DNA of 64,000 nucleotides from Bradyrhizobium lablabi (GTDB taxonomy: Bacteria; Pseudomonadota; Alphaproteobacteria; Rhizobiales; Xanthobacteraceae). Each line of letters starts with the position of its first letter. The first letter of the stretch is position 1. The notes under the pieces were generated by a model, which saw only the letters and a program-made list of their open reading frames with translations, made no database searches and was not told the origin of the DNA. The stretch spans positions 1,612,001-1,676,000 of the forward strand of contig NZ_LT670844.1 in the NCBI RefSeq assembly GCF_900141755.1. The letters are read 5' to 3'. Positions 50,662-58,884 of the stretch are shown piece after piece. Both the position numbers and the translations under genes were made by a program.

Positions 50662-51783
50662 CTAGCGCTTGGCGCGCAAACTCCGCCACGCTTCCACGCT
50701 GCCGAACAGAGTGAGCGCCAGCACGAACGGGATGAAGTGATAGAGGACGCGGAACATCAACAACGCCGCGATCAGCGGTTCCTTGTCGTCGCCGCCAAGA
50801 CCAAGCAATATCGCGGCGTCGAACACGCCGATCCCCGCCGGCGTGTGGCTTGCGAAGCCCAGTAATGTCGCGGCGATGAAAACGGTGGTGAGGCGGAAGA
50901 TATCGATATTCATTGCGGATGGAATCAACACGTACATCGCAAGCGCAGCCGCCGCGAGATCGAAAACGCCGATCGCGATCTGCAGCAACACGATGGGCCC
51001 GGAGGGAAGCCGGACCGGCCACTTGCGGGTTCCGATGCTTCGGGGCGAAAGCCAGCTCCAGACCACGAAAGCGACAATTCCCAAAAGCAGCGCAGACGCC
51101 ACCAATCGGTTGAGCTGCTGCGGCAGATAATCGAACAGGCTGATGGCACCGGGATCGATGAGGAGGCTGAGCCCGAGCGACGTCAAATTGCCCAGCCAGA
51201 ATGTCAGCCCGGTCAAAAAGCAGATATTCGCCACGTCGACCGCGCCAAGCCCGCTGCCCGAATAGATTCGATAACGGATCACCGGCGAGATCAGCGCCAC
51301 CGCGCCTATTCCATGCGCGATCGGATAGCTCGTAAAACTCGCCAGAGCTGCAATGCGGTAGGGAACCTCTGTGCGACCGATGGTGCGAAGCGCCAGCAGA
51401 TCGTAGAGCGTCAAACTGCCGTAGGACATCGCCACCAGCATCATCGCAAGCGCAATGCGGCCCGAATTGGTGTTGTGAACGACCGCGAGCACTTCGTCGT
51501 AATTGACGCGCTTGAGCGCATGCGTCAGCGCGTAGATGGCGATCGCGGCGATCGCGAGGCTTAAGACGATACCCAACAGGCCCCTCAGTCGGGCGCCGCT
51601 CCCAGGCTGCTTTGGCGGCACGGTGACTTGGGGGCCTGCGACTTCCAGGGGGTCTGTGACTTCCAGAGTGTCGGTCCGATCGGGCAACGGCGTCAACGGT
51701 CGTTGCCGCCTGATTCGCGGCGGCTGATACACCCCCTTGACACGTTGTTGTGACAGTCGCGTTACCGCCCCTTGGGAACACAC
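50662..51783 (-). CDS. UPF0104/LPG-synthase-TM-type membrane protein (flippase-like)
   Basis: 373 residues from a GTG at 51783. A basic, proline-rich cytoplasmic leader (about 65 residues) precedes eight or so membrane segments with the family patterns YPIAHGIGAVALISPVIRYRIYSGSG and GFASHTPAGIGVFDAAILLGLG. The family includes the flippase half of lysyl-phosphatidylglycerol synthase and glycosyl-lipid flippases. No synthase domain is attached. The true start is unsure; a GTG about 17 codons further in follows AAGGGG closely. Neighbours (bta, gdx) fit a membrane-lipid role. Confidence 0.75.
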   Translation of the reverse strand: MCSQGAVTRLSQQRVKGVYQPPRIRRQRPLTPLPDRTDTLEVTDPLEVAGPQVTVPPKQPGSGARLRGLLGIVLSLAIAAIAIYALTHALKRVNYDEVLAVVHNTNSGRIALAMMLVAMSYGSLTLYDLLALRTIGRTEVPYRIAALASFTSYPIAHGIGAVALISPVIRYRIYSGSGLGAVDVANICFLTGLTFWLGNLTSLGLSLLIDPGAISLFDYLPQQLNRLVASALLLGIVAFVVWSWLSPRSIGTRKWPVRLPSGPIVLLQIAIGVFDLAAAALAMYVLIPSAMNIDIFRLTTVFIAATLLGFASHTPAGIGVFDAAILLGLGGDDKEPLIAALLMFRVLYHFIPFVLALTLFGSVEAWRSLRAKR

Positions 51784-51895
51784 AGCAATTCCACACGTTC
51801 CCCGCGATCGAAATCCGGACGCATTGTGGTCGCATCTCTTTCACGCGGTCTTTGTAAGACACACGCGCGAAAAGATTCTCGTGATGCGAGGCAGC

Positions 51896-52117
51896 ATGAA
51901 CGCCGACGACGACTACGAGCTCACATCCGACCAATGGGAAGCGCTAAGGGCGATCCGCGTGCCCGCGCCGAACGCCCGCGCCTTGAACCGATCCGTGGTC
52001 GAGAAGCTCGTCGCGCTTCAGCTCGCCGAAATGACCGACGGCCGTCCGGTCATTACGCGGAAGGGCCGCAGTGTATTGCTGCGCGGCTCGCCGCGGCTAT
52101 TGGATGTCGCTGCCTGA
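51896..52117 (+). CDS. Small conserved protein with winged-helix look
   Basis: 73 residues (MNADDDYELTSDQWEALRAI to GSPRLLDVAA). Helix-helix-strand order with LNRSVVEKLVALQLAEMTDGRPVITRKGRSVLLRG resembles the recognition part and wing of a winged-helix domain, but too short to be sure. GAGGCAGC lies just upstream of ATG 51896. No membrane or export signal. Function unknown. Confidence 0.55.
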   Translation: MNADDDYELTSDQWEALRAIRVPAPNARALNRSVVEKLVALQLAEMTDGRPVITRKGRSVLLRGSPRLLDVAA

Positions 52118-52126
52118 GGAAAAATG

Positions 52127-52169
52127 AATACGGGCCCGGCGTCGCCCCCATCGACGCCGGGACCGTATT
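52127..52169. terminator. Bidirectional terminator
   Basis: AATACGG-GC-CCGGCGTCG pairs with CGACGCCGG-GA-CCGTATT around a CCCCCAT loop, with A-run on the left (AAAAATG) and TTTTCC on the right. Lies between convergent genes ending at 52117 and 52181, so it serves both. Confidence 0.85.
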
Positions 52170-52180
52170 TTCCCTGTTAT

Positions 52181-53833
52181 TTATTCGGCAGGCGCGGCGT
52201 GCATCTCGACCGGATGCGCGACCGTGTCGGCCGTGGTGCCCAGTTTGCCGAGCGCGAAGAACCCGGCCGCCACCACGGCGTAGGCCAGCGCCACCGTCGG
52301 CGTCACGCCCAGTCCGCCGCCGATGCCGACGGCCTCGCCGTGCATGAAGCCGAAATAGGTGAGCACTGCGCCCGACAGCGCAAAGGCGGAGGCCTTCACA
52401 AAATCGCGCTCGATCACGAACACGCCGATCGCGCCGAGCACGAGGCCGGTGAGGATCGAACCGCCGCCCATCACTTCCAGCCCGTGATAGAGCACGCCTT
52501 GCTGCGGCAGCGCGGCAATCGCCGCCGTCTTGACCGCGCCGACCTTGTCGGCGGCGAGGCCGCCGACGGCCTGAGCCGCATTGATGGTCGAGCCGAGCAT
52601 GGTGTCGATCTGCAGCTTGGCCCAGGCGGCCAGATGCGGCGTCAGCGCTAGCACGATCGCGGGCGCATGTTTGATCGGCGTGGTCTGGAACGCCTGGGCG
52701 CCGATCAGCATGCCGATATAGAGCAGGATCGGTGAGATCGCGACCACCGGCACCAGCGCCAGCAAGACCGAGATGATACCGAACCATGACAACACAACCA
52801 CCATGATTCCGGTGGCGGCCGAGTAGCCGATCCGGCCGCCCATCGCCTTCCATCCGGGATGGCCGATATAGACCGCGTTGATGAACGGATTGCCCATCAG
52901 GCAGCCGATCAGGCTGACGACACCGTCGGCGGTGAGCACGCGCGTGGTCGGATATTCATCGCCCGCGGCCTCGGCGCTCTCGACGTTGTCCATCGCCTCG
53001 ACGAGATCATAGATGCCGAACGGGATGGCGGTGACCAGGATGACGCCGAGGAATTCAAAGCCCGAGAACACCTGGTTGACGGCCGGTATCGGCACCGAGA
53101 AACCGAAACTCGCAAAGGCGTCGCCGACGCCCTTGACGCTCAAGCCGCCGAGCCCGAGACCGAACAGGTTGGAGCCCCAGGCGATGATCATGCCGACCGC
53201 GATGGCGACGAGGCCGGCCGGGATTCCCTTGTAATATTTGACGCCGCCAAACCAGCTCGCGAGGATGATGGCGAAGCACACCAATCCGATCTGCGGCGTC
53301 ATGTACATCTCGAGCGCCGGACGCATCGAGATGAACGTCACGGAGACGCCCGCAAGCGTTCCGAGCAGCGCGGCGCGCGGGGTGATTTTCCGAATCACCG
53401 GTGCGATAAAGCCGCCGATCATCAGGATAAAACTCTGGAAGAACACCCAGACGAGACCTGCGGACCAGCCCTTCATCGGATCGCCGGTCTTGATCGTGAT
53501 CGGCAGCATGATCACGAAGGTAACGATGAACATATGCGGCACGCTGACGCCGGACGGCAGCGCGCAGACGTCGCTGCGGCCGGTCTTGACCGCCAGCCGA
53601 TAGGCGAGCCACGCATAGTAGAATGTCGAGAGGCACATCATCAGGCCGAGTGCGGGGAGGATGCGGCCGAACACGAGCGAGTCCGGCATCTTCAGCACGA
53701 AGCGCAACAGGCCGGTCAGCACCAGCATGTTGACGAGGATATTGGTGCCGAATCCGAAAAAGGCGTTCCAGTCGCCTGGCGTCCACAAGACCGGTTTGAA
53801 ATCGCCTTTGCTCGCTGTCGCTGTCGTGCTCAT
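52181..53833 (-). CDS. NCS2/xanthine-uracil-type permease
   Basis: 550 residues, about 12-14 membrane helices with the NCS2 wording [97 protein letters not shown], and [14 protein letters not shown]2 carriers take up purines and pyrimidines with protons. AGGGGATCACG precedes ATG 53833, which overlaps the cysteine-hydrolase stop (ATGA); the frame open to 54070 is that gene's shadow. The C-terminus adds extra helices beyond the usual length. Confidence 0.8.
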   Translation of the reverse strand: MSTTATASKGDFKPVLWTPGDWNAFFGFGTNILVNMLVLTGLLRFVLKMPDSLVFGRILPALGLMMCLSTFYYAWLAYRLAVKTGRSDVCALPSGVSVPHMFIVTFVIMLPITIKTGDPMKGWSAGLVWVFFQSFILMIGGFIAPVIRKITPRAALLGTLAGVSVTFISMRPALEMYMTPQIGLVCFAIILASWFGGVKYYKGIPAGLVAIAVGMIIAWGSNLFGLGLGGLSVKGVGDAFASFGFSVPIPAVNQVFSGFEFLGVILVTAIPFGIYDLVEAMDNVESAEAAGDEYPTTRVLTADGVVSLIGCLMGNPFINAVYIGHPGWKAMGGRIGYSAATGIMVVVLSWFGIISVLLALVPVVAISPILLYIGMLIGAQAFQTTPIKHAPAIVLALTPHLAAWAKLQIDTMLGSTINAAQAVGGLAADKVGAVKTAAIAALPQQGVLYHGLEVMGGGSILTGLVLGAIGVFVIERDFVKASAFALSGAVLTYFGFMHGEAVGIGGGLGVTPTVALAYAVVAAGFFALGKLGTTADTVAHPVEMHAAPAE

Positions 53834-54555
53834 CGTGATCCCCCTGCTGCTGATTTGCTCGAAGTCTCCGGTGTCATTGCCTTGAGAACCGCGGCTGAGT
53901 CTGCGACCCAGCCGAAGATGCCGCCCTGGGCCTTGATCATCTTCAGGCCCATTTCGTGGAATTCGGGAAAGTAAGAGGCGCAGCCATCCGAGAGCACCAC
54001 GCAGCGGTAGCCGCGGTCGTTGGCCTCGCGCACCGTGGTGTTGACGCAGACTTCGGTGGTCACGCCGCACACCAATAAATTCTCGATGCCGTATTTCTGC
54101 AGCACGTCGCCGAGCTCGGTGGCGTAGAAGGCGCCCTTGCCGGGCTTGTCGATGATGATCTCGTTGTCGAGCGGATAGAGCGCGGGAATGATGTCGTGCC
54201 CGGCTTCGCCGCGGATCAGGATCCGTCCCATCGGGCCGGGGTCGCCGATCCGCAACGACGGCGCGCCGCGCTCGATCTTGGCCGGCGGTGCGTCGGACAG
54301 ATCGGGCAAATGGCCTTCGCGGGTGTGCACGACCAGCATCCCCTGATCGCGCGCCGCACCCAGTACCGATGCGATCGGCTGCACCGCGCGCGCCAGTTGC
54401 GAGACGTCATTGCCGAGCGTTTCGCCGAAGCCGCCGGGCTCCATGAAATCGCGCTGCATGTCGATGATGAGAAGCGCAGTTGCCGCCCAATCGATCTCGA
54501 TCGGTTCTGGCTCCGCGACGATGGTACCGCTGGAAGACTGTCTCGAGTTCGTCAT
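53830..54555 (-). CDS. Isochorismatase-like cysteine hydrolase
   Basis: 241 residues. The triad is visible: Asp in [16 protein letters not shown] (about residue 32), Lys in [14 protein letters not shown], Cys in [20 protein letters not shown]. The family includes biuret, ureidoacrylate (RutB), N-carbamoylsarcosine and nicotinamide hydrolases. The cis-peptide VTTEVC agrees with amidohydrolysis. Chosen start ATG 54555; TTG 54573 possible. First gene of an operon with the NCS2 permease, so it probably attacks the imported compound or its ring-opened product. Confidence 0.85.
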   Translation of the reverse strand: MTNSRQSSSGTIVAEPEPIEIDWAATALLIIDMQRDFMEPGGFGETLGNDVSQLARAVQPIASVLGAARDQGMLVVHTREGHLPDLSDAPPAKIERGAPSLRIGDPGPMGRILIRGEAGHDIIPALYPLDNEIIIDKPGKGAFYATELGDVLQKYGIENLLVCGVTTEVCVNTTVREANDRGYRCVVLSDGCASYFPEFHEMGLKMIKAQGGIFGWVADSAAVLKAMTPETSSKSAAGGSR

Positions 54556-54610
54556 GACCCGCGCCCCACGCAAGAGAACTCCTAACGTGAGTTAAGCAAG
54601 GGCCGTGCCA

Positions 54611-54620
54611 TTGTGTACAA
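54611..54620. promoter_or_regulatory. Candidate GntR operator upstream of the hydrolase-permease operon
   Basis: TTGTGTACAA (half-sites TTGT/ACAA), about 56 bases upstream of ATG 54555. It resembles the centre of the 28-bp palindrome at 57037 and the site at 56849. Confidence 0.5.
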
Positions 54621-54790
54621 CGCGATTCGACGCCGAGGTATTGCCGAATCTTTCATGTTTTCAAATTGTTGATCCTGAGACCGGCGGTTGCTTAATCTCT
54701 ATGCGAAGCTTTTCTGACTTGCATTTGCTTATTCGTTGAGCGCGATGTTTAAGCTGCCAGCCCGCGAGGCAGCGGAAAAACTTCTCACAA

Positions 54791-54828
54791 CGGTCCCGCT
54801 CGCCGGGCATGCGAGCGAGCAGGGACCG
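54791..54828 (-). terminator. Hairpin terminator of the GntR-BMP operon
   Basis: CGGTCCC-GCTCGC against GCGAGC-GAGCA-GGGACCG, followed in the minus direction by GAAGTTTTTCC. It starts about 32 bases after the stop of the BMP gene. Confidence 0.65.
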
Positions 54829-54860
54829 CGTGCGGCTTTGTCGGTAAAAGCCGTCTTGGA

Positions 54861-55961
54861 TCAAACGGTTCCAACGATTCCTTCGACGAGATAATCGGTC
54901 GCTTCGAGCGACGGGTCGTAGAGCGGGGTGTCCTTACTGGTGATGACCTTGCCGGCGTTGCTCTTGACCGTGCCGGTGAAGATCGGCTTGCCGGCCTTGA
55001 GGTCGGCGATCGCCGCCATCGCGGCATTCTTGCCGGCGTCGCTGCACCCGGCGCCAAACGGCGAACTCGCCACCATTTCCTTGTCGTAACCGCCGATCAC
55101 CATGTTAGGCAGCTTCTCGCCCTTGGCGATCATGCCGGCAAAACTCTTGTAGATCGTTCCCCATTTCAGCTCGGCGCCGGTGATGAATCCTTTCGGCGCG
55201 AGGTCAGCCTGGTTGGCATTGTGGCCGCAGCTCTTCACGCCGCGCTTCTCGGCGGTCTCGATCACCACCTTGGGACTGTCGATGTGGCAGGCGATGATAT
55301 CGCACCCCGCATCGACCAGCGCATTGGCCGCTTCCGCCTCGCGCACCGGCAATGCCCAGTCGCCGGTGACGATCAGCTGCACGGTCACGTTGGGATTGAC
55401 CTTGCGGGCGCCGAGCGTGAACGAATTGACGTTGCGCAATACCAGCGGGATCGGCTTCGCCGCGATGTAGCCGATCTTGTTGGACTTGGTCGAAAGGCCG
55501 GCGGCAATGCCGTTTACGTAATGGCCCTGATCCAGATAACAGAAATAGCCGCCGGCGTTGGCGGGGTGCTTGTCGGCCTGCCACAGCGAGGTCGGATGGC
55601 GGAACTCGATCTTCGGATATTTCTTCGCCGCATCGATCACGAACGGATTGAAATAGCCAAACGAGGTCGGAAACAACAGCGTGGCGCCGTCGATGTTGAT
55701 CATCGACTCCATGGTCTTCGCGACCGCGACCGTTTCCGGCACGTTCTCCTCTTCGACCACCTTGACGCCCGGGATTTCTTTCAAGGCTTGCGCGCCGACC
55801 GCATGGGCCTGGTTCCAGCCATAGTCCTGGCGCGACCCGACATAGATGATGCCGACCGTAATATCGGCGGCGCGGGCCGGACCGCTGAGGCCGGAAAGCA
55901 CAAACGGGCTGGCGGCGGCGCCACCGAGAAACGCGCGGCGGGAAAGCGAAAGCTTGGTCAT
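54861..55961 (-). CDS. BMP-family (purine nucleoside type) ABC substrate-binding protein
   Basis: 366 residues. Tat signal SRRAFLGGAAASPFVLSGLSGPARA, then DITVGIIYVGSRQDYGWNQAHAVGAQALKE, FPTSFGYFNPFVIDAAKKYP, YFCYLDQGHYVNGIAAGLSTKSNKIGYIAA, DIIACHIDSPKVVIETAEKRG. BMP proteins bind nucleosides or related bases. AAGGAGATCGTCC precedes the ATG 55961. Its own permeases are not in the window, so it either serves a transporter encoded elsewhere or the fused LivGF-type ATPase at the right edge. It follows the GntR gene by 73 bases. Confidence 0.85.
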   Translation of the reverse strand: MTKLSLSRRAFLGGAAASPFVLSGLSGPARAADITVGIIYVGSRQDYGWNQAHAVGAQALKEIPGVKVVEEENVPETVAVAKTMESMINIDGATLLFPTSFGYFNPFVIDAAKKYPKIEFRHPTSLWQADKHPANAGGYFCYLDQGHYVNGIAAGLSTKSNKIGYIAAKPIPLVLRNVNSFTLGARKVNPNVTVQLIVTGDWALPVREAEAANALVDAGCDIIACHIDSPKVVIETAEKRGVKSCGHNANQADLAPKGFITGAELKWGTIYKSFAGMIAKGEKLPNMVIGGYDKEMVASSPFGAGCSDAGKNAAMAAIADLKAGKPIFTGTVKSNAGKVITSKDTPLYDPSLEATDYLVEGIVGTV

Positions 55962-56034
55962 GGACGATCTCCTTGATGGCCGGAGCCTTGACGGCGGGAA
56001 TCCTGATAGAGAGGCGTGAACGACGTGGCGTTGG

Positions 56035-56787
56035 TCATTTCGCCGCCCGCGTTTTGCGTTTGGGAAGCGGCGCAACTTTCGGTGGGTTGCTGGTATCCAC
56101 GACCTCTGCGTAGCGCGACAGCACCGCTCCGAGATCGAATTCGGCGTCGCGGCCCTGATCCAGCAGCGCGCGGTGCTCCACCGCGCCGAGATGATGGTCC
56201 ATCACGGCGATCGCGGCATCGGCATTGCGGCCGCGCAACGCCGTTACGATCTCGCGATGCTCGTTGACGGCGCAATCGGCGGAATGCGGCCGTCCATAGA
56301 GCGCCAGGATCAGGGAACAGCGCGACACCACCTCGCCGAGATAGCGCCGCAACAGGCCGTTGCCCGACATCTCAGCCAGTTTGACGTGGAATTCGCCGGC
56401 GAGCCGGATCGAAACCGGCGCCTCGCCCGCCTTGCGCGCGGCTTCTTCCTCGCGGACATGACCTTCGAGTTCGGCGCCGAATTCCGGTCGCCAGCGTTCG
56501 ATCACCAGCCGGACCACTGCGCGCTCGAGCGTTCGACGCACCTCGAACACTTCTTTGGCTTCCTCCAGCGTCGGCTTCGCCGTGGTCGCGGTTCGCCGCG
56601 GCGGTGCGTCGACCAGCCCCTCCGATTGCAGATGAGCAAGCGCGGCGCGCACCAAGGTGCGGCTCATGCCGAACCGCGCGCCCAATTCATCTTCCGGCAG
56701 CTTGGTGCCCGGCGGCAGCGCCTGTTCGATGATTGCCTGGCGCAATGCCTTGCAGGCGAAATCGACACGGGTGGATTTCTTGCTCAT
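56035..56787 (-). CDS. GntR-family regulator, FCD subfamily
   Basis: 250 residues. Winged helix at about 10-75 (KALRQAIIEQALPPGTKLPEDELGARFGMSRTLVRAALAHLQSEGLVDAPPRRTATTA), FCD domain after it (EVFEVRRTLERAVVRLVI, EFHVKLAEMSGNGLLRRYLGEVVSRCSLILALYG, NEHREIVTALRGRNADAAIAVMDHHL, with metal-type His residues). Start at ATG 56787 with GAGATC upstream; the frame to 56904 runs through the promoter. Central to the cluster: candidate sites lie before itself, before the DUF1989 operon and before the hydrolase-permease operon. Confidence 0.85.
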   Translation of the reverse strand: MSKKSTRVDFACKALRQAIIEQALPPGTKLPEDELGARFGMSRTLVRAALAHLQSEGLVDAPPRRTATTAKPTLEEAKEVFEVRRTLERAVVRLVIERWRPEFGAELEGHVREEEAARKAGEAPVSIRLAGEFHVKLAEMSGNGLLRRYLGEVVSRCSLILALYGRPHSADCAVNEHREIVTALRGRNADAAIAVMDHHLGAVEHRALLDQGRDAEFDLGAVLSRYAEVVDTSNPPKVAPLPKRKTRAAK

Positions 56788-56848
56788 CCAGATCTCGTAA
56801 GCGGGCTTCGGCTGTTCGGCTGAAATTCCGCATACGGTAATCGCAAAA

Positions 56849-56860
56849 CTCGTACACAAG
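56849..56860. promoter_or_regulatory. Candidate autoregulatory GntR site
   Basis: On the minus strand CTTGTGTACGAG, about 62 bases upstream of the GntR start. Core TTGTGTAC is shared with 54611-54620. Imperfect palindrome. Confidence 0.4.
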
Positions 56861-57036
56861 ATGCGGCAATTATAGTCGATGCGCTCTAATAAGCGGCAGC
56901 ACATCGCTCAAAGTTTGCGCTTCGAATAGGCCGCAAAAAGGGGAATAATCGTGGTCGCGCACCTCCGCGGCGCTCGCTCTCATGCGCCATCAAGAGCGCT
57001 TGAAGCTGCTGGTGAAGCGCCAAATCCGCGATCTTG

Positions 57037-57064
57037 CGTCAAATCGTGTATACAGGATTTGACG
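57037..57064. promoter_or_regulatory. 28-bp near-perfect palindrome, main GntR operator candidate
   Basis: Arms CGTCAAATC and GATTTGACG are perfectly inverted around GTGTATACAG, whose middle TGTATACA is itself palindromic; only two positions break the symmetry. It ends 29 bases before the ATG of the 55-residue protein, so binding would sit over the promoter. It is the most symmetric regulatory site of the window. Confidence 0.75.
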
Positions 57065-57093
57065 TTCAAGCTGCCCCTTAAAGGAAACGCTTC

Positions 57094-57261
57094 ATGGCCG
57101 ACACGGTCATCAAACTTCGATTGAACCAGCAGCAATTGGAGCTGATGGATCGCACCATCGCTCAAGGCGTCGCGCCGGACCGCGCGTCGCTGGTGCGGCT
57201 GGCGCTGCGCGAATACGCCGCCGCGCGGAAAGCCGATGCCACCGCGGAGGCCGCGCGATGA
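57094..57261 (+). CDS. 55-residue ribbon-helix-helix-like protein leading the DUF1989 operon
   Basis: MADTVIKLRLNQQQLELMDR, TIAQGVAPDRASLVRLALRE, YAAARKADATAEAAR. One short strand (TVIKLRLN), then two helices with RASLVRLALREYAA: the layout of CopG/Arc-type DNA-binding proteins. AAGGA lies about 9 bases before ATG, and the stop overlaps the next start (ATGA at 57258), so it is translated. Could be a local co-regulator, or a subunit of the neighbouring enzyme; no toxin is adjacent. Confidence 0.7.
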   Translation: MADTVIKLRLNQQQLELMDRTIAQGVAPDRASLVRLALREYAAARKADATAEAAR

Positions 57262-58193
57262 CGTCAAGAACCATGATCTCCGAATTTGTTCTGGAGCCCG
57301 GCACCGGCAAGGCGATCGAACTCCTGAAAGGCCAGATCCTGCGCGTCGAACAGGTCGAGGGCGGCCAGTGCGCCGATTTCAATTGCTTCAACCTGCATGA
57401 CTACAAGGAGTTCATGCATTGCGGCCGCACCCGCACGGTACACGGGTTTCATCCGACGACCGGCACTTTCATGTGGTCGGCGCCGCCGCGGGAGCGGGCG
57501 ATGCTTTACATTCTCGAGGACACCGTCGGCCGCAACGACGTGCTGTTTCCACGCTGCAGCGCTTACGTCTACGAGGCCGCTTACGGTTTTGTGGTGCACA
57601 CCAACTGCCACGACATCCAGGCCGAGGCACAGCGCGAATATGGCCTGACACCGGACGACGTGCACGATTCCTTCAACCTGTTCATGTGCACCGGCGTCGA
57701 TGAGGACGGCCACGCCTTCATGACGCGGCAGACCACCAAACCCGGCGACCATGTCGACCTGCTGGCGCTGATGGACGTGCTGGCGGTACCCAATGTCTGC
57801 GGCGCCGACGTGATGAAGACCAGCAACTTTGCGCTGAAGCCGCTGAAGCTGACGGTGTTTGCCGCAACCGAAGCAGATCTCGCGAAAGTTCCCAGCGTCC
57901 CGACGCTCGCCAGCCAGCGCACGCCAAAGGATTTTAGAAATCCGGTCATCAAGACGGACCGGCCGCTGCGGCGCGATCCCTCGTACAAGCCGGAATTCCC
58001 CAACACGCCGATTGTCGTCACCGAGCTTCCGATCGCGCTTGGGCCCGACGAGATCGCAATGTTCAACGCCGTCAAGCGCTCCGATATTTATGGCGACGAT
58101 GACGCCGCGGCGCTGCGCGATCTCCTGTTCTCGTGGTGGGAAGAACGCTTCCTGCAGGCCCATGCCGGCGCACCGGCCATTGAGACCAAATGA
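57258..58193 (+). CDS. DUF1989 (urea-carboxylase-associated) family protein
   Basis: 311 residues. GTGKAIELLKGQILRVEQVEGGQCADFNCFNLHDYKEFMHCGRTR, DDVHDSFNLFMCTG and GDHVDLLALMDVLAVPNVCGAD carry the conserved Cys, His and Asp of DUF1989. Two relatives form carboxyguanidine deiminase (CgdAB) in guanidine use; others are linked to amide and pyrimidine catabolism. This copy is a single longer protein without a carboxylase nearby, so a different substrate is likely. Overlaps the 55-residue gene at its start. Confidence 0.8.
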   Translation: MTSRTMISEFVLEPGTGKAIELLKGQILRVEQVEGGQCADFNCFNLHDYKEFMHCGRTRTVHGFHPTTGTFMWSAPPRERAMLYILEDTVGRNDVLFPRCSAYVYEAAYGFVVHTNCHDIQAEAQREYGLTPDDVHDSFNLFMCTGVDEDGHAFMTRQTTKPGDHVDLLALMDVLAVPNVCGADVMKTSNFALKPLKLTVFAATEADLAKVPSVPTLASQRTPKDFRNPVIKTDRPLRRDPSYKPEFPNTPIVVTELPIALGPDEIAMFNAVKRSDIYGDDDAAALRDLLFSWWEERFLQAHAGAPAIETK

Positions 58194-58203
58194 CCGGAAG
58201 CAA

Positions 58204-58884
58204 ATGATGGACGCCGTCGCTCCTCCTGATGCCGTGACGTTCGACTTCCGAACGCTGTCGGCGCGTGACCGCTACAAATTGATGATCGGCACCGTGGTGC
58301 CGCGGCCGATCGCGCTGGTGACCACGGTCAACCCTGAGGGATTGATCAACGCGGCCCCCTTTAGCTTCTTCAACTGCCTGTCGGCCGATCCTCCGATCCT
58401 GGCGCTCGGGGTGGAGAACCATCCCGATATGTCGTTCAAGGACACCGCGCTCAACATCCGCCTGACCGAGGTATTCACGGTCAATATCGTGTCGCACGCG
58501 ATCGCCGAAGCAATGCACGTTTGCGCGGTGCCGTTCGGCTCCGGGCATGACGAATTGCAAGCGGCAGGGCTCACGGCAATGCCCGGCACCCTGGTTGCGT
58601 CGCCCTGGATCAAGGAGGCGCCCGCCGCCTTCGAATGCCGCCGTCATGTCACTCTGGAAGTCGGCAAATCCCGCCAGATCATCCTGGGTGAAATCGTGTT
58701 CGCGCACTATCATCACGACGTCATCGACGTCGAGCGGATGCGGATCGACCCGGCCAAACTGGACACCATCGCGCGGCTCGGCGGAAATACCTGCTCCACC
58801 ATCCGCGACCGTTTCGAGATGCCGACACCGACGCTTGCCGAATTCGAAGCCGGCCTGGAGCCGGATAAGCTGCAATCATCATGA
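58204..58884 (+). CDS. Flavin-reductase-fold FMN-binding protein
   Basis: 226 residues. Split-barrel domain: DRYKLMIGTVVPRPIALVTTVNPEGLINAAPFSFFNCLSADPPILALGVE (FMN phosphate-binding stretch), FTVNIVSHAIAEAMHVCAVPF. The family supplies reduced flavin to monooxygenases or binds FMN for its own chemistry. No monooxygenase is next to it. Starts at ATG 58204 (ATG 58207 equally possible) after GGAAG. Overlaps the amidohydrolase start by four bases. Confidence 0.8.
   Translation: MMDAVAPPDAVTFDFRTLSARDRYKLMIGTVVPRPIALVTTVNPEGLINAAPFSFFNCLSADPPILALGVENHPDMSFKDTALNIRLTEVFTVNIVSHAIAEAMHVCAVPFGSGHDELQAAGLTAMPGTLVASPWIKEAPAAFECRRHVTLEVGKSRQIILGEIVFAHYHHDVIDVERMRIDPAKLDTIARLGGNTCSTIRDRFEMPTPTLAEFEAGLEPDKLQSS

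Larger units (their letters stand above)
56788..57093. other. Divergent regulatory region
   Basis: 306 bases between the GntR gene and the 55-residue protein gene. Holds two operator-like palindromes (56849-56860 and 57037-57064) and must contain both promoters. No gene. Confidence 0.65.

Noticed and set aside
51740..51775. Direct repeats of TGTCA on the minus strand before the UPF0104 gene as another PHO box
   Set aside because: The repeat spacing is 13 rather than 11 bases.
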